The notes under the pieces are model-generated. The model made no database searches. It was not told the DNA's origin and was given only the letters and a program-made list of their open reading frames with translations. Of a DNA stretch of 57,243 nt, positions 7,290-20,854 are shown in pieces (within the stretch, counting starts at the first letter, position 1; each line of letters begins with the position of its first letter). Source of the stretch: Burkholderiaceae bacterium (GTDB lineage: Bacteria > Pseudomonadota > Gammaproteobacteria > Burkholderiales > Burkholderiaceae_B); NCBI GenBank assembly GCA_007116135.1, contig SKIZ01000040.1, positions 1 through 57,243 of the forward strand. Direction: 5' to 3'. The translations under genes and the position numbers were made by a program.

Positions 7290-7475
7290 ATGGCTCAAAA
7301 GCAAATTAAAGTGACTTTAGTGCGCTCTGTGATCGGTACCCGGGAAGACCACCGTGCGACTGTGCGCGGCCTAGGTCTGCGCGGTGTGAATAGCTCACGA
7401 GTGCTGATTGACACACCCGAGGTGCGTGGGATGATCCGCAAGGTGGATTATCTGATTCGTGTCTCCGAGGTTTAA
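7290..7475 (+). CDS. rpmD: 50S ribosomal protein L30
   Basis: A 61-residue L30 ([16 protein letters not shown]...). The true start is the ATG at 7290, 4 bases after the rpsE stop; the ORF-track frame opens earlier inside rpsE. Full length with the conserved [11 protein letters not shown] block. Confidence 0.97.
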   Translation: MAQKQIKVTLVRSVIGTREDHRATVRGLGLRGVNSSRVLIDTPEVRGMIRKVDYLIRVSEV

Positions 7476-7486
7476 AAGGATTGATC

Positions 7487-7924
7487 ATGTCAATGCAACT
7501 AAACAGTATTAAACCCGCAGAGGGTGCCAAGCACGCAAGACGCCGTGTTGGCCGCGGTATCGGCTCTGGCCTCGGCAAGACTGCTGGCCGTGGACACAAA
7601 GGCCAAAAGTCGCGAGCAGGCGGGTTCCACAAGGTGGGTTTCGAAGGCGGTCAAATGCCGTTGCATCGTCGCTTACCCAAGCGCGGTTTTACCAGTCGTG
7701 ATCAGCATTTGCACGCCCAGGTACGCTTGTCTGATTTGCAGAAAATGCCGATTGAAGAAATTGACGTGCAATCGCTCAAGCAAGCCGGGGTGATTGGACA
7801 GGCCGTCAAGTTTGTCAAAGTATTCAAGTCTGGCGAACTGAATCGGAAAGTGACCCTGCAAGGGATCAAAGCAACCGCAGGTGCTAAAGCAGCCATTGAA
7901 GCTGCTGGTGGCACGGTTGCCTAA
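7487..7924 (+). CDS. rplO: 50S ribosomal protein L15
   Basis: A 145-residue L15 with the glycine/arginine-rich N-terminal tail ([20 protein letters not shown]) that threads into 23S rRNA. AAAGGA 6 bases before the ATG at 7487 decides the start over the TTG six bases earlier. Confidence 0.98.
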   Translation: MSMQLNSIKPAEGAKHARRRVGRGIGSGLGKTAGRGHKGQKSRAGGFHKVGFEGGQMPLHRRLPKRGFTSRDQHLHAQVRLSDLQKMPIEEIDVQSLKQAGVIGQAVKFVKVFKSGELNRKVTLQGIKATAGAKAAIEAAGGTVA

Positions 7925-7938
7925 GAAAGAGGTTTAAC

Positions 7939-9261
7939 TTGGCTACACAGGCTCTCGGCAAATCTGGACCCCGTTACGGTGACCTCGGTCGCCGCCTCGG
8001 GTTCTTGGTGCTCGCGCTGATCGTTTACCGTCTCGGCACGCACATTCCTGTGCCGGGCATCAGCCCTGACGTTTTGGCAGACTTGTTCCGCCAAAACGAA
8101 GGTGGGATTTTGGGCCTGTTCAATATGTTCTCGGGTGGTGCACTATCGAGATTCTCGATTTTTGCCCTTGGGATCATGCCTTACATCTCGGCAGCCATCA
8201 TCATGCAGTTGATGACGGTTGTGGTTCCCTCGTTAGAGGCGCTTAAGAAAGAAGGCGAAGCCGGTCGTCGAAAGATTACGCAGTACACGCGTTACGGCAC
8301 TGTTTTTCTCGCGTTGATTCAGGCCATTGGTATTTCTGTGGCGCTAGAGGCGCAACCAGGCTTAGTCCTTGATCCCGGCGTGGTTTTCAGATTGACAACG
8401 GTTGTGACGCTGGTCACTGGCACGATGTTCGTGATGTGGCTGGGTGAGCAAATCACCGAACGTGGCATTGGTAACGGTATTTCGCTGATCATCTTCGCTG
8501 GCATTGTTGCAGGGCTGCCCTCGGCGCTTGCCGGCTTATTCGAGTTGGTCCGAACGAATGCGATGTCGATTTTGGCCGCATTGTTTATCCTGACTCTCGC
8601 AGTGTTGGTTACAGCGTTTGTCGTGTTCATTGAGCGCGGCCAGCGAAAGATCACGGTTAATTATGCCAAGCGCCAAGTCGGCAACAAGATGTATGGTGGT
8701 CAGACATCCCATTTGCCGCTGAAGTTGAACATGGCTGGCGTGATTCCCCCAATTTTTGCGTCGTCAATCATTCTCTTTCCGGCGACTGTGAGTAGCTGGT
8801 TTGCTAGTGGCGAGAACCTATCTTGGTTAGGTGACATCGCAGCGATGTTGGCGCCTCAGCAACCGCTCTACATTACGTTGTACGCCACAGCGATCATCTT
8901 TTTCTGCTTTTTCTACACGGCACTGGTATTTAACAGTCGTGAGACGGCAGACAACTTGAAGCGCAGTGGTGCGTTTGTTCCGGGGATTCGGCCGGGCGAT
9001 CAAACGGCGCGGTTTATTGACAAGATTTTGACGCGACTGACGTTGGTGGGTGCGCTTTACATCACGTTAGTCTGCTTGATACCGGAGTTTTTGGTGATGC
9101 GTTGGAATGTTCCTTTCTATTTCGGTGGAACATCTCTTCTCATTATTGTGATTGTTAGCATGGATTTCATGGCCCAGGTGCAAGCCAACATGATGTCTAG
9201 TCAGTACGATTCCCTGCTCAAGAAGGCTAACTTCAAGGGCGGGAATATGCCAATGAGATAA
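7939..9261 (+). CDS. secY: Protein translocase subunit SecY
   Basis: A 440-residue SecY, the channel of the Sec translocon in the inner membrane, with ten predicted transmembrane segments. Signatures include [15 protein letters not shown] (plug and TM2 region), [18 protein letters not shown]-like TM4 ([13 protein letters not shown]) and the cytosolic loop [19 protein letters not shown]. The start is TTG at 7939 with AGAGG upstream; no better ATG exists at the N-terminus, so a weak start codon probably limits its synthesis relative to the ribosomal proteins around it. Confidence 0.98.
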   Translation: MATQALGKSGPRYGDLGRRLGFLVLALIVYRLGTHIPVPGISPDVLADLFRQNEGGILGLFNMFSGGALSRFSIFALGIMPYISAAIIMQLMTVVVPSLEALKKEGEAGRRKITQYTRYGTVFLALIQAIGISVALEAQPGLVLDPGVVFRLTTVVTLVTGTMFVMWLGEQITERGIGNGISLIIFAGIVAGLPSALAGLFELVRTNAMSILAALFILTLAVLVTAFVVFIERGQRKITVNYAKRQVGNKMYGGQTSHLPLKLNMAGVIPPIFASSIILFPATVSSWFASGENLSWLGDIAAMLAPQQPLYITLYATAIIFFCFFYTALVFNSRETADNLKRSGAFVPGIRPGDQTARFIDKILTRLTLVGALYITLVCLIPEFLVMRWNVPFYFGGTSLLIIVIVSMDFMAQVQANMMSSQYDSLLKKANFKGGNMPMR

Positions 9262-9268
9262 GTAGCGA

Positions 9269-9487
9269 ATGTCAAAGGACGATGTTATCCAAATGCAGGG
9301 GGAGGTTCTCGAGAATCTCCCGAACGCGACGTTTCGCGTCAAGCTTGAAAATGGCCACGTAGTTTTAGGCCACATTTCAGGCAAGATGCGGATGCACTAC
9401 ATCAGGATTTTGCCTGGCGACAAGGTAACGGTGGAACTCACGCCATACGACCTGTCCAGAGCTCGAATCGTGTTTCGCTCCAAATGA
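9269..9487 (+). CDS. infA: Translation initiation factor IF-1
   Basis: A 72-residue IF-1 made of one OB-fold ([20 protein letters not shown] ... RARIVFRSK), which occupies the ribosomal A site during initiation. Placement between secY and rpmJ is usual for betaproteobacteria. Confidence 0.98.
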   Translation: MSKDDVIQMQGEVLENLPNATFRVKLENGHVVLGHISGKMRMHYIRILPGDKVTVELTPYDLSRARIVFRSK

Positions 9488-9518
9488 GCGAAACAGTGAA
9501 GAATTTTAGGAGTCAACC

Positions 9519-9632
9519 ATGAAAGTAATGGCATCGGTTAAAAAGATTTGCAGAAACTGCAAAATTATTAGACGTCATGGGGTGGTACGAGTGATTTGTA
9601 CCGATCCGCGTCATAAACAGCGTCAGGGTTAA
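9519..9632 (+). CDS. rpmJ: 50S ribosomal protein L36
   Basis: A 37-residue L36, too short for the ORF track. It reads [20 protein letters not shown] and ends RHKQRQG. The zinc-binding set Cys11, Cys14, Cys27 and His32 is intact, so this is the zinc-containing form. TAGGAGTC lies upstream of the ATG at 9519. It sits between infA and rpsM as expected. Confidence 0.96.
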   Translation: MKVMASVKKICRNCKIIRRHGVVRVICTDPRHKQRQG

Positions 9633-9668
9633 ACCTGTACGCGATACGAATTCATCTGAGGAAAAGCC

Positions 9669-10034
9669 ATGGCCCGTATTGCTGGCATCAATATTCCCCC
9701 GCATCAGCATGCCGAAATCGGTTTGACTGCAATCTTTGGTATCGGACGCACACGTGCACGCAAGATTTGCGAAGCTGCCGGTGTGCCGCTGTCAAAGAAA
9801 GTGAAAGATCTTAACGATACCGAGCTCGAGCGTATTCGTGAGCATGTTGGTGTGTTCACGATTGAGGGTGACTTGCGCCGTGAGGTGCAGTTGTCGATCA
9901 AGCGTCTAATCGACTTGGGAACGTACCGCGGAATGCGGCACAAGCGTGGCTTGCCGGTTAGGGGCCAACGTACCCGCACCAACGCGCGGACCCGTAAAGG
10001 TCCTCGTCGCGCAGCGGCTAGCCTGAAGAAATAA
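9669..10034 (+). CDS. rpsM: 30S ribosomal protein S13
   Basis: A 121-residue S13 of the small-subunit head, contacting the P-site tRNA and bridging to L5. It has the helix-two-turns-helix region ([18 protein letters not shown]) and the basic tail [21 protein letters not shown] precedes the ATG. First gene of the alpha-operon part. Confidence 0.98.
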   Translation: MARIAGINIPPHQHAEIGLTAIFGIGRTRARKICEAAGVPLSKKVKDLNDTELERIREHVGVFTIEGDLRREVQLSIKRLIDLGTYRGMRHKRGLPVRGQRTRTNARTRKGPRRAAASLKK

Positions 10035-10049
10035 AAAGGGGATTGCGAA

Positions 10050-10448
10050 ATGGCAAAAGCCAATGCAGGCGCATCACGAGTGCGCAAGAAAGTCAAAAAG
10101 AATGTGTCCGATGGGATTGCTCACGTTCACGCATCGTTTAACAACACGATCATTACCATCACGGATCGCCAGGGTAACGCCCTTTCGTGGGCCACATCCG
10201 GTGGTGCTGGTTTTAAAGGCTCGCGTAAATCCACGCCGTTTGCTGCGCAGGTCGCCGCTGAGTCGGCTGGCAAGGTGGCAATTGAGTGTGGCATTAAGAC
10301 GCTTGAGGTTCGTATCAAGGGTCCAGGCCCTGGGCGCGAGTCCTCGGTTCGCGCACTCAACGCGCTAGGTATCAAGATTTCTAGTATTGCGGACATTACG
10401 CCCGTACCGCACAACGGTTGCCGCCCGCCTAAGCGCCGTCGTATTTAA
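10050..10448 (+). CDS. rpsK: 30S ribosomal protein S11
   Basis: A 132-residue S11 of the platform, near the Shine-Dalgarno helix. The blocks [19 protein letters not shown] and the C-terminal [18 protein letters not shown] are family hallmarks. It follows rpsM by 15 bases. Confidence 0.98.
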   Translation: MAKANAGASRVRKKVKKNVSDGIAHVHASFNNTIITITDRQGNALSWATSGGAGFKGSRKSTPFAAQVAAESAGKVAIECGIKTLEVRIKGPGPGRESSVRALNALGIKISSIADITPVPHNGCRPPKRRRI

Positions 10449-10459
10449 GGAACAAAGAC

Positions 10460-11083
10460 ATGGCACGTTATATCGGACCCAAGTGCAAGCTCTCTCGTCG
10501 TGAGGGAACTGATCTGTTTTTAAAGAGCGCGCGTCGCTCCCTAGACTCCAAGTGCAAACTCGACTCTAAGCCAGGTCAGCACGGTCGCACATCTGGTGCA
10601 CGTCTGTCGGACTATGGCTTGCAGTTGCGCGAGAAGCAAAAACTCAAGCGCATGTATGGCGTGCTTGAGAAGCAATTTCGCAAGTATTTCGCTGAAGCCG
10701 AACGCCGTCGCGGCAATACCGGCGAGACGTTGATCCAGTTGTTGGAGTCGCGCTTGGACAATGTCGTGTATCGCATGGGGTTTGGCTCCACCCGTGCTGA
10801 GGCGCGTCAGCTCGTGGCTCACCGCGCGATCGAAGTCAACGGTCAAACGGCTGACATTCCATCGATGTTGGTCAATGCTGGCGATGTTGTAGCCGTTCGC
10901 GAAAAGTCGAAAAAGCAAGGCCGCATCAAGGAGTCGATCGATTTGGCTTCTGATATTGGGCTGCCGCAGTGGGTGGAAGTCGATGTCAGCAAGCTCTCGG
11001 GTGTCTTCAAAAGCGCGCCTGATCGCAGCGACGTCGCACGCGACGTCAACGAGTCGATGGTCGTTGAATTGTACTCACGCTAA
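10460..11083 (+). CDS. rpsD: 30S ribosomal protein S4
   Basis: A 207-residue S4, a primary 16S rRNA binder and, in enterics, repressor of the alpha operon. The S4 RNA-binding domain is at about 97-155 ([24 protein letters not shown]). Only two of the four zinc-site cysteines of some S4 proteins are present (Cys9, Cys32), so it is a zinc-free form. Confidence 0.98.
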   Translation: MARYIGPKCKLSRREGTDLFLKSARRSLDSKCKLDSKPGQHGRTSGARLSDYGLQLREKQKLKRMYGVLEKQFRKYFAEAERRRGNTGETLIQLLESRLDNVVYRMGFGSTRAEARQLVAHRAIEVNGQTADIPSMLVNAGDVVAVREKSKKQGRIKESIDLASDIGLPQWVEVDVSKLSGVFKSAPDRSDVARDVNESMVVELYSR

Positions 11084-11091
11084 TTTCTAGA

Positions 11092-11130
11092 GCCCATCCT
11101 TTTGATTTGGGGATGGGCATTTCATTTGTT
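11092..11130 (+). terminator. Hairpin between rpsD and rpoA, possible attenuator
   Basis: GCCCATCC (11092-11099) pairs with GGATGGGC (11111-11118) and is followed by a loose T-rich run. It could reduce read-through into rpoA or protect the 3' end of a processed mRNA. It is weaker than the operon-end terminator at 12721. Confidence 0.45.
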
Positions 11131-11185
11131 TCCATCAGCCTTATCGGTGTAACGAGCCGAGGGTATTGAATAAGGAACCGCACTG

Positions 11186-12172
11186 ATGTCATCCCAAGCT
11201 TTTCTCAAGCCGCGCTCGATCGAAGTTGAACCAGCGGGCCCGAACCACGCGAAAGTTGTTATGGAGCCTTTTGAGCGAGGCTACGGCCACACGCTCGGCA
11301 ATGCCCTGCGTCGCATTTTGCTGTCCTCGATGTCTGGCTTTGCGCCGACCGAAGTGCAAATCACGGGTGTCGTTCATGAGTACTCTACGCTTAACGGTGT
11401 GCGAGAAGATGTTGTCGACATTCTGTTGAACCTCAAGGGCGTGGTGTTTAAGCTTAATTCGCGTGATGAAGTTTCATTGGTGTTGCGCAAGCAAGGCGAG
11501 GGCCCAGTGCTGGCCTCTGACATCGAACTGCCGCATGATGTGGAGATTATCAATCCCCATCACGTCGTGGCACACCTCAATGAGGGTGGCCGCCTTGAGA
11601 TGCAAATCAAGGTCGAGAAGGGACGCGGATACGTGCCTGGAAACGTTAGAGCATTGGCCGATGAGCGTAGTCAGTCGATTGGTCGAATCGTCTTGGATGC
11701 CTCCTTTAGCCCGATTAGACGCGTGAGCTACACGGTTGAAAACGCACGTGTTGAGCAACGCACCGATCTTGACAAGTTAGTTCTGGATGTTGAGACCAAT
11801 GGCGTGATCTCGCCTGAAGAAGCAGTTCGCCAATCAGCGCGCATTCTGATGGATCAAATTTCAGTTTTTGCTGCCCTCGAAGGCGCTGGCGAATCGTTTG
11901 AAGCGCCGGCCCGTGGCGCGCCGCAGATTGATCCTGTGCTGTTGCGTCCGGTTGACGATCTTGAGTTGACGGTGCGCTCGGCTAATTGCTTAAAGGCAGA
12001 GAATATCTACTACATCGGCGATTTGATTCAACGAACCGAGAACGAGCTCTTGAAGACGCCAAATCTTGGCCGCAAGTCGTTAAACGAAATCAAAGAAGTG
12101 TTGGCTGCGCGCGGCTTGACACTAGGTATGAAACTCGAAAACTGGCCGCCTGCTGGTCTAGAGCGTCCCTAA
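11186..12172 (+). CDS. rpoA: RNA polymerase alpha subunit
   Basis: A 328-residue alpha subunit. The N-terminal dimerisation domain (about 10-235, with [20 protein letters not shown]) assembles beta and beta-prime; the C-terminal domain (about 250-320, with [20 protein letters not shown]) contacts UP elements and activators. TAAGGA precedes the ATG. Position between rpsD and rplQ is conserved. Confidence 0.98.
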   Translation: MSSQAFLKPRSIEVEPAGPNHAKVVMEPFERGYGHTLGNALRRILLSSMSGFAPTEVQITGVVHEYSTLNGVREDVVDILLNLKGVVFKLNSRDEVSLVLRKQGEGPVLASDIELPHDVEIINPHHVVAHLNEGGRLEMQIKVEKGRGYVPGNVRALADERSQSIGRIVLDASFSPIRRVSYTVENARVEQRTDLDKLVLDVETNGVISPEEAVRQSARILMDQISVFAALEGAGESFEAPARGAPQIDPVLLRPVDDLELTVRSANCLKAENIYYIGDLIQRTENELLKTPNLGRKSLNEIKEVLAARGLTLGMKLENWPPAGLERP

Positions 12173-12288
12173 CTGGTTCAGTATTTGCGGCAGGCAGTTG
12201 GTTCATGTCTGCCATTGTTTATTTACGTTAAATGCACCGCGGCATAGCCGATAGAAGATGCATTATTTAGATTCATAAAGGAAATAGA

Positions 12289-12693
12289 ATGCGTCACGGA
12301 CACGGATTACGTAAGCTAAATCGCACCAGCAGCCATCGCTTGGCCATGTTTCGCAACATGGCCGTGGCACTGCTGACCCACGAAGCTATTAAAACCACAT
12401 TGCCCAAAGCAAAAGAGTTGCGTCGAGTGATCGAGCCGCTGATCACGCTTGGCAAGCAGCCAACGCTGGCCAACAAGCGCCTGGCGTTTGCGCGTCTGCG
12501 TGATCGTGACGCGGTGGTTAAGCTATTTGGCGAAATTGGGCCGCGGTATGCCAACCGAAATGGCGGTTATACCCGCGTGCTCAAGATGGGTCACCGCCTC
12601 GGCGACAATGCACCAATGGCATTTATGGAGCTCGTCGATCGCCCCGAGCCTGAGCAAGCTCAAGCCAAAGCTGCCGAGACCGAAGAGTCGTAA
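12289..12693 (+). CDS. rplQ: 50S ribosomal protein L17
   Basis: A 134-residue L17 ([20 protein letters not shown]...) at the rim of the exit tunnel, the usual last gene of the alpha operon. AAAGGAAA lies upstream. The acidic C-terminal extension past [15 protein letters not shown] is typical of betaproteobacteria. Confidence 0.98.
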   Translation: MRHGHGLRKLNRTSSHRLAMFRNMAVALLTHEAIKTTLPKAKELRRVIEPLITLGKQPTLANKRLAFARLRDRDAVVKLFGEIGPRYANRNGGYTRVLKMGHRLGDNAPMAFMELVDRPEPEQAQAKAAETEES

Positions 12694-12720
12694 GACCCGC
12701 GGTATAGGTACAGGCAGAAG

Positions 12721-12745
12721 AGCGGGCATAGCCCGCTTTTTTTTT
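12721..12745 (+). terminator. Terminator of the ribosomal operon
   Basis: AGCGGGC pairs with GCCCGCT around a 3-base loop and is followed by an unbroken run of eight or more T. It ends the long rplN-rplQ transcript. Confidence 0.93.
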
Positions 12746-12821
12746 GAACAATTCAGCCGTGTTGCCATCCAACAGTATCGAGCCGATACAATATTAATCT
12801 GTGCCTTTTGAGGTGTTTGAC

Positions 12822-13175
12822 GTGGAATCGATAGAGCGCGTGGCTCAAACAGCAGCAGATCCAATGTGTGTGGTGATCCTCAGTACGGCACCGGACATCC
12901 TGTTGGCCAAGCGGATTGCCCACATTCTGGTCGAAGAAAAGCTAGCCGCCTGTGTGCAGCTCATGCCAGCATGCTTATCGATATACGAGTGGAAAGACGA
13001 GGTTCAGGGCGACGAGGAAATTCCCATGGTCATCAAGACCAGTCGCAACGCCGCGCGAAACGCGATTGCCCGGTTAATCGAATTGCATCCGTACGAAGTA
13101 CCAGAAGCCATTGTTTTGCCCGTCGTCGGTGGTCATCACGATTACTTAAACTGGGTTAGTCAGCAAACAGGTTAA
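12822..13175 (+). CDS. cutA: Divalent cation tolerance protein CutA
   Basis: A 117-residue CutA1-type protein, a trimeric ferredoxin-like fold linked to copper and other divalent metal tolerance. Family blocks are AKRIAHILVEEKLAACVQLM, SIYEWKDEV and the C-terminal HPYEVPEAIVLPV. I prefer the GTG at 12822, which has GAGG 8 bases upstream, over the GTG at 12801, which has no such site and lies at the likely transcript start (TACAAT at 12787-12792). dsbD follows after 2 bases, the cutA-dsbD pairing also seen in enterics. Confidence 0.9.
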   Translation: MESIERVAQTAADPMCVVILSTAPDILLAKRIAHILVEEKLAACVQLMPACLSIYEWKDEVQGDEEIPMVIKTSRNAARNAIARLIELHPYEVPEAIVLPVVGGHHDYLNWVSQQTG

Positions 13176-13177
13176 TC

Positions 13178-15069
13178 ATGGGGCCACGTGCAAAGTTTTT
13201 TCTGATTATTTTCATCGCTGCTTTTTTGGCGCTGATCAAGGTGGCTGCGGCGCAGGAATTTCTCGCGCCTGAGAAAGCATTCGCCATGCAAGCGCGGATG
13301 ATAGATAGTCAGACCGTCGCGGTTCGGTATGACATCGCACCAGCCTATTACATGTATAAGGAGCAGTTCAAGTTTGAACTCGCCGGTGCGCCTTTTGAGT
13401 TGAGTCCGGTGCAATTGCCGCCTGGCGAGGTCAAATACGATCCGACCTTCGATCGTGAAATGCCTTTGTATTTCAGTGAAGTTCAGTTTGGTGTGACGCT
13501 GCCCACGTGGCCCGTTGGGATGCAGACCGAAGTCTTTCAGTTGTTAATCATCAGTCAAGGCTGCGCTGATGCCGGTCTGTGTTACCCACCGATGGACTCG
13601 GCGCTGCAATTGGCTTGGCTTGATGGTGCCTACCAGATCGTCAGTCAGCACCCCATCGTTGATATTGACCGGCCATTGCCCGCGCCCATTAGCATTGCGC
13701 AGGCCCAAAGTGCGCTCGCAAGTCAGCCTGAACCGGGCGCCTGGCAAAGCGCACTGAGTACCTCGAGTGATACCCGGATTGCCCAGGTGCTTGACACCGG
13801 GCGCTTGTGGCAAATCGTGCTGCTGTTTTTTCTGTTGGGTGTTCTTCTAGCGTTTACGCCCTGCGTCTTACCGATGATTCCTATCTTGTCAGCGCTGGTT
13901 CTTGGGCAGCAACAGCCTGTCTCAAAAAGCCGGGGTCTCGCGCTTGCAGCTGCCTACGTATTGGGCATGTCGGTGATTTACACCCTATTGGGCGTGGCAG
14001 CCGGGCTAAGTGGCGCCGGCTTGGCCGCTTGGCTTCAGACACCGTGGGTGTTGTCATTTTTTGCGCTGCTGCTTGTTTTGTTCGGTTTGGCAATGTTCGA
14101 TGTCATTCGCATTGAGATGCCGCAGGCGGTACAAACCAAGCTAAGTGCGAGCGCTTCACGACTCAAGGGTGGTCGATGGTGGACTGCCATTGCCATGGGA
14201 GCTATCTCGGCGCTGATTGTCGGGCCGTGCGTGGCAGCCCCGTTGGCTGGTGCGCTGCTCTACATTTCCCAGTCAGGCGATTGGGCCTTTGGTGGGCTTG
14301 CACTGTTTGCGTTGTCGTGGGGCATGGGGCTGCCGCTATTGCTAGTGGGCGCATCAGCGGGCAGCTTGTTGCCCAAGGCCGGTGCCTGGATGAATGGCGT
14401 TAAAGCCTTCTTTGGTGTGCTTCTATTTGCTACGGCATGGTGGATGCTTTCACCGGTGCTTGCTGCCTGGATCGAAATACTCGGCTGGATCATACTTGCC
14501 GCGCTATCGGCCGTCTTGCTGGGCGCTTTCGAGCGGTTGTCGCCAGGTGCTGGCTTGGCTGCTGCGGCTGGCAAGGCGGTGGGGCTGGTTTTGGCGGTGC
14601 TAGCGTGCATCTGGCTCATTGGGTTGGCCAGTGGCGGGCAGTCCTTGTTGCAGCCGCTCAAGCACCTCGTGCCAAGCGCTGTGGGCAATCAAACGACAAT
14701 GCCAGTGGCGCAGCCGCAGTTTAGTCGAGTCGACAACATTGCCCAGCTCGAGCAATCAATCGCTCAGTCGAGCTCTCCTGTGATGCTTGATTTCTATGCT
14801 GATTGGTGTGTCTCGTGCAAGGAAATGGAGCTCTTTACATTCTCTGATCCGACTGTTGCCCAAAAAATGAGTCAATTCACGTTGCTCAAGGCAGATGTGA
14901 CGGCCAACAGTGTTGAGCATCGCGAGTTGTTGCGCCGTTTTAATCTTTTTGGGCCGCCAGGCATCATATTCTTTGACGCCCATGGGCGCGAGCTGTCAGA
15001 CATTCGGGTTGTGGGATTTCAAAATGCGACCCGTTTTGGCGCAGTGCTTGACCAAGTGTTGGCGCAATA

Positions 15070-15070
<1 letters not shown>
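13178..15070 (+). CDS. dsbD: Thiol:disulfide interchange protein DsbD
   Basis: A 630-residue inner-membrane reductase that carries electrons from cytoplasmic thioredoxin to periplasmic DsbC, DsbE/CcmG-like and other partners. Domains in order: signal sequence (about 1-25), periplasmic alpha domain with Cys129 and Cys135 (SQGCADAGLCYPP), eight-helix beta domain with FTPCVLPM and VGPCVAAPLAG, and thioredoxin-like gamma domain with Cys544 and Cys547 (DWCVSCKE). All six redox cysteines are present. It follows cutA by 2 bases and overlaps the next gene by one base. A supply of reductant is needed by the cytochrome c assembly genes further on. Confidence 0.96.
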
Positions 15071-17896
<2,826 letters not shown>

Positions 17897-17929
17897 AGTG
17901 TAATCCTCAATTCAACTAGCGCTCTATTG

Positions 17930-17935
17930 TATAAT
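17930..17935 (+). promoter_or_regulatory. -10 box of the cytochrome c gene
   Basis: A perfect TATAAT lies 43 bases before the ATG at 17978. No convincing -35 box is seen at the standard distance, so the promoter may need an activator. Confidence 0.5.
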
Positions 17936-17977
17936 TCAAACGTTTGCCGTAGGCACCAGATTGTCCGAGGTCCCTAA

Positions 17978-18670
17978 ATGAATCGAGTGTTGTTAAGCGG
18001 CTTGTTCGCTTCCAGTTTGTTTTTGAGCGCTACCGCACTGGTGCAAGCTTCAGGTGTGCCTGTTGGCCCCGTTAAACCCGACGCTCAGGCGGGTGCAACC
18101 TTGTACAACGAAGGCGACCCGTCTCGCGGCATCGTTGCCTGCATTACCTGTCACGGTCCGGGTGGAAATAGCGAGTTGTCGGTCAATCCGAACCTTGCAG
18201 CCCAGCCTCACGAATACACATACAAGCAACTCGTTGAATTCCAGCCTCGTGAAGACGGAGCGGCGCCGCGTCGCGGGGCAGATGGCGCGCCGTCCATTAT
18301 GACGAGTTTGGCCACGCCGCTGACGATTCAAGATATGCTTAATCTTTCGCTCTACCTTGCTGAGCAGCCATTAACAGCCCCGGCTGCGGCGAGTAATGAA
18401 GATTTGGTGGCCCGCGGTGAGGAAATTTGGCGCGGCGGCATTAGAGAGCGTAACGTCCCGGCCTGTGCTGCCTGTCACGGCGCCAACGGCGAGGGAATTC
18501 CCTCGCAATACCCCCGCCTTTCGGGGCAATTTGCGTCTTATCTCGAAGATCAGCTGATACTCTTTCGAGCCGGGCATAGAGGCAATAGCGAAATGATGAT
18601 TCAGATTGCTGCCCGGATGTCAGATGCGGACATTAAAGCGGTCTCGGACTACGCTGCTGGTTTGCGGTAA
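17978..18670 (+). CDS. Dihaem c4-type cytochrome
   Basis: A 230-residue periplasmic electron carrier. A signal peptide (about 1-24, ending VQASG) is followed by two class I cytochrome domains with haem sites CITCH (55-59) and CAACH (163-167); candidate Met ligands lie after each. The duplicated layout matches cytochrome c4, which feeds terminal oxidases. It lies directly upstream of the resB-ccsA haem attachment genes, which is a common betaproteobacterial arrangement. Confidence 0.92.
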   Translation: MNRVLLSGLFASSLFLSATALVQASGVPVGPVKPDAQAGATLYNEGDPSRGIVACITCHGPGGNSELSVNPNLAAQPHEYTYKQLVEFQPREDGAAPRRGADGAPSIMTSLATPLTIQDMLNLSLYLAEQPLTAPAAASNEDLVARGEEIWRGGIRERNVPACAACHGANGEGIPSQYPRLSGQFASYLEDQLILFRAGHRGNSEMMIQIAARMSDADIKAVSDYAAGLR

Positions 18671-18773
18671 ATTTGACCGACATCAATATTTTTGTCGGTC
18701 TCGGGAACTGAGTTCGCACTGACTCCGTCAAAATGGAGGTCGTTTTGACCCCAGTTTATCGAGGGTAGTGATT

Positions 18774-20852
18774 GTGTCTCAGGACAGCCAAATTAGCGCC
18801 GATAGTGCACGCCACTCAAAAGCATCTTTCTCTTCTTGGGTGGAGCTCATGGGCTCCATGCGATTTGCTATTAGTTTGCTGGTCATCATTTCGGTGGCCA
18901 GCGTGATTGGCACCGTTATCCCGCAAAATCGCCCGGAAAACACCTATATCGATCAGTTTGGACCTTTTTGGTTCGAGGTGCTTGGCAAGTTTTCGGTCTG
19001 GTCGATCTACAACAGCATCTGGTTTATTGTCATCATGGCGTTTCTCGTGATTTCCACGAGCATTTGCCTGACGCGCAATACGCCCAAGATGATCCGTGAC
19101 ATGCAATCATTCCGTGAGCATGTGCGCGGGTCGAGCCTCAAGGCCTTTCATCACAAGGTTGCGCTATCGACGCCGCGCGCTTTCGATGACAGTCAAGCAG
19201 CCATTGAGTCTTATTTAAAAACCCAGGGCTATGCCTATAAAGTTCGCCAGGAAACCGACGGCTGTTTGATTGCAGCCAAGCGAGGCAGCGGCAATCGGTT
19301 TGGCTACATTGCGGCGCACTCTGCCGTCGTGCTTGTCTGCATTGGCGGTTTGCTTGACAGTGAGCTGCCCGTGCGAATGCAGGTTTGGCTGCTCGGTAAA
19401 ACGCCGATTGTTGAAAACATGCTGATTGCCGACGTTCCCCAATCGGGTCGACTGTCGGTGGACAACCCAAGCTTTAGAGCAAATCTCTTTATTCCCGAAG
19501 GCGGTACCCGGTCAAATGCCGTCGTTGACGTCGGCGATGCCGCTCTCGTGCAGCCCTTGCCGTTTCAGCTCACACTGAACCGGTTTATCGTCGATTATTA
19601 CGCCACAGGCATGCCCAGCCGCTTCGCCAGCGAAGTCACAGTCAAGGACCCGGATACGGGCGAGACATTTGATAGAACCATCGAAGTCAATTACCCCTTG
19701 CGATACAAAGGCGTGACGGTTTATCAGTCCAGTTTTGATGATGGCGGCAGCAATATTGAGCTGTTAGCATTCCCGTTAACGGGCTCAACCAGTGCGCCCC
19801 TTGAAGTGACCAAGCGCGTTGGCGAGAGCCGAACGTTGCCACTTGGAGACACCGGTCGGGCGTTGCAACTGGAAGTCACTGGTTTAAGGCCCATCAACGT
19901 TGAGGATCTCAGCACAGGTGTGCCTGTGCGAGCGTCGGTGATCGAGCATGTCGCATCGGTCACCGGAACGGCCGCCGGGCGCCGTGCTCGTGATCTGCAA
20001 AATCTTGGACCCAGCGTTGAATATCAGATTATCGATGACAGTGGTCAAGCGCAGCTGTTTCATAACTACATGATGCCTGTCATGCTCGATGGCGACTTGG
20101 TCGTATTGGCAGGGGTTGCCATCGATAACTCAGAGGAGTTCCGATACCTTCGGATACCAGCAGATCAGTCGGGCACAGCCGGGGAATTTTTGGATCTACG
20201 AGCTGCGCTTGAGAACCCTGAGACACGGCAGCTCGCAGCGCAAAGATTCGCGCAAAACAACGCACCGCCCGGGATGGATGGTCGGGCGTTGGAGATCTCT
20301 GCCCAGCGAGCGCTCGACACGTATGCCCAGGGCGGGTTGTCGGCCTTGTCAAATGTTTTGGAAGCCAGTGTCCCACCAGAGGAAATGCAGCGTGCTGCCG
20401 ATGTGATTGTTCGTTTACTTGGATCGACCATGAGCGAGTTGCGCGCCATTGCGCGCGAGCGCGCTGGCTTAGCGCCGATTGATCCGACTGAGCCTGAGAA
20501 CATCCGTTGGGTTCAGCTATCGGTTGCAGCTTTGTCTGATTTGCAGTTCTATCCGGCGCCTATGCTTATGGCGATGACTTCGTTTGACTTGGTTCAGGCC
20601 AGTGTTTTCCAAGTTAGCCGAGCCCCCGGCATGTGGATTGTTTACTTGGGTTGCCTGTTGTTGACCCTTGGTATTTTTGCGATGTTCTATGTGCGTGATC
20701 GACGCGTTTGGGTGTGGCTTAAAAAAGATGCCGAGCAAGGACAAACGCAGGTGCTTGCGGCGATGACATCCCAGAAACGCAATCTCGATTTCAACCGAGA
20801 GTTTGAACGGTTTGAGCAGGCGCTTGAGCGGCTCAACAAGCGAAAGGAGTGA
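18774..20852 (+). CDS. resB: Cytochrome c biogenesis protein ResB (Ccs1)
   Basis: A 692-residue membrane protein of system II cytochrome c maturation; with CcsA it exports haem and attaches it to apocytochromes. Three N-terminal membrane segments (for example FAISLLVIISVASVIGTVIP), a large periplasmic domain and a final segment near 640 are visible. GAGGG 8 bases before the GTG at 18774 decides the start over the GTG two codons earlier. It overlaps or abuts ccsA. The presence of ResB/CcsA marks system II rather than the CcmA-H route. Confidence 0.95.
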   Translation: MSQDSQISADSARHSKASFSSWVELMGSMRFAISLLVIISVASVIGTVIPQNRPENTYIDQFGPFWFEVLGKFSVWSIYNSIWFIVIMAFLVISTSICLTRNTPKMIRDMQSFREHVRGSSLKAFHHKVALSTPRAFDDSQAAIESYLKTQGYAYKVRQETDGCLIAAKRGSGNRFGYIAAHSAVVLVCIGGLLDSELPVRMQVWLLGKTPIVENMLIADVPQSGRLSVDNPSFRANLFIPEGGTRSNAVVDVGDAALVQPLPFQLTLNRFIVDYYATGMPSRFASEVTVKDPDTGETFDRTIEVNYPLRYKGVTVYQSSFDDGGSNIELLAFPLTGSTSAPLEVTKRVGESRTLPLGDTGRALQLEVTGLRPINVEDLSTGVPVRASVIEHVASVTGTAAGRRARDLQNLGPSVEYQIIDDSGQAQLFHNYMMPVMLDGDLVVLAGVAIDNSEEFRYLRIPADQSGTAGEFLDLRAALENPETRQLAAQRFAQNNAPPGMDGRALEISAQRALDTYAQGGLSALSNVLEASVPPEEMQRAADVIVRLLGSTMSELRAIARERAGLAPIDPTEPENIRWVQLSVAALSDLQFYPAPMLMAMTSFDLVQASVFQVSRAPGMWIVYLGCLLLTLGIFAMFYVRDRRVWVWLKKDAEQGQTQVLAAMTSQKRNLDFNREFERFEQALERLNKRKE

Positions 20853-20854
20853 TG

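Noticed and set aside
14260-14688. 142-codon minus-strand frame inside dsbD
   Set aside because: Shadow of the GC-rich membrane-domain coding sequence; no start signals.
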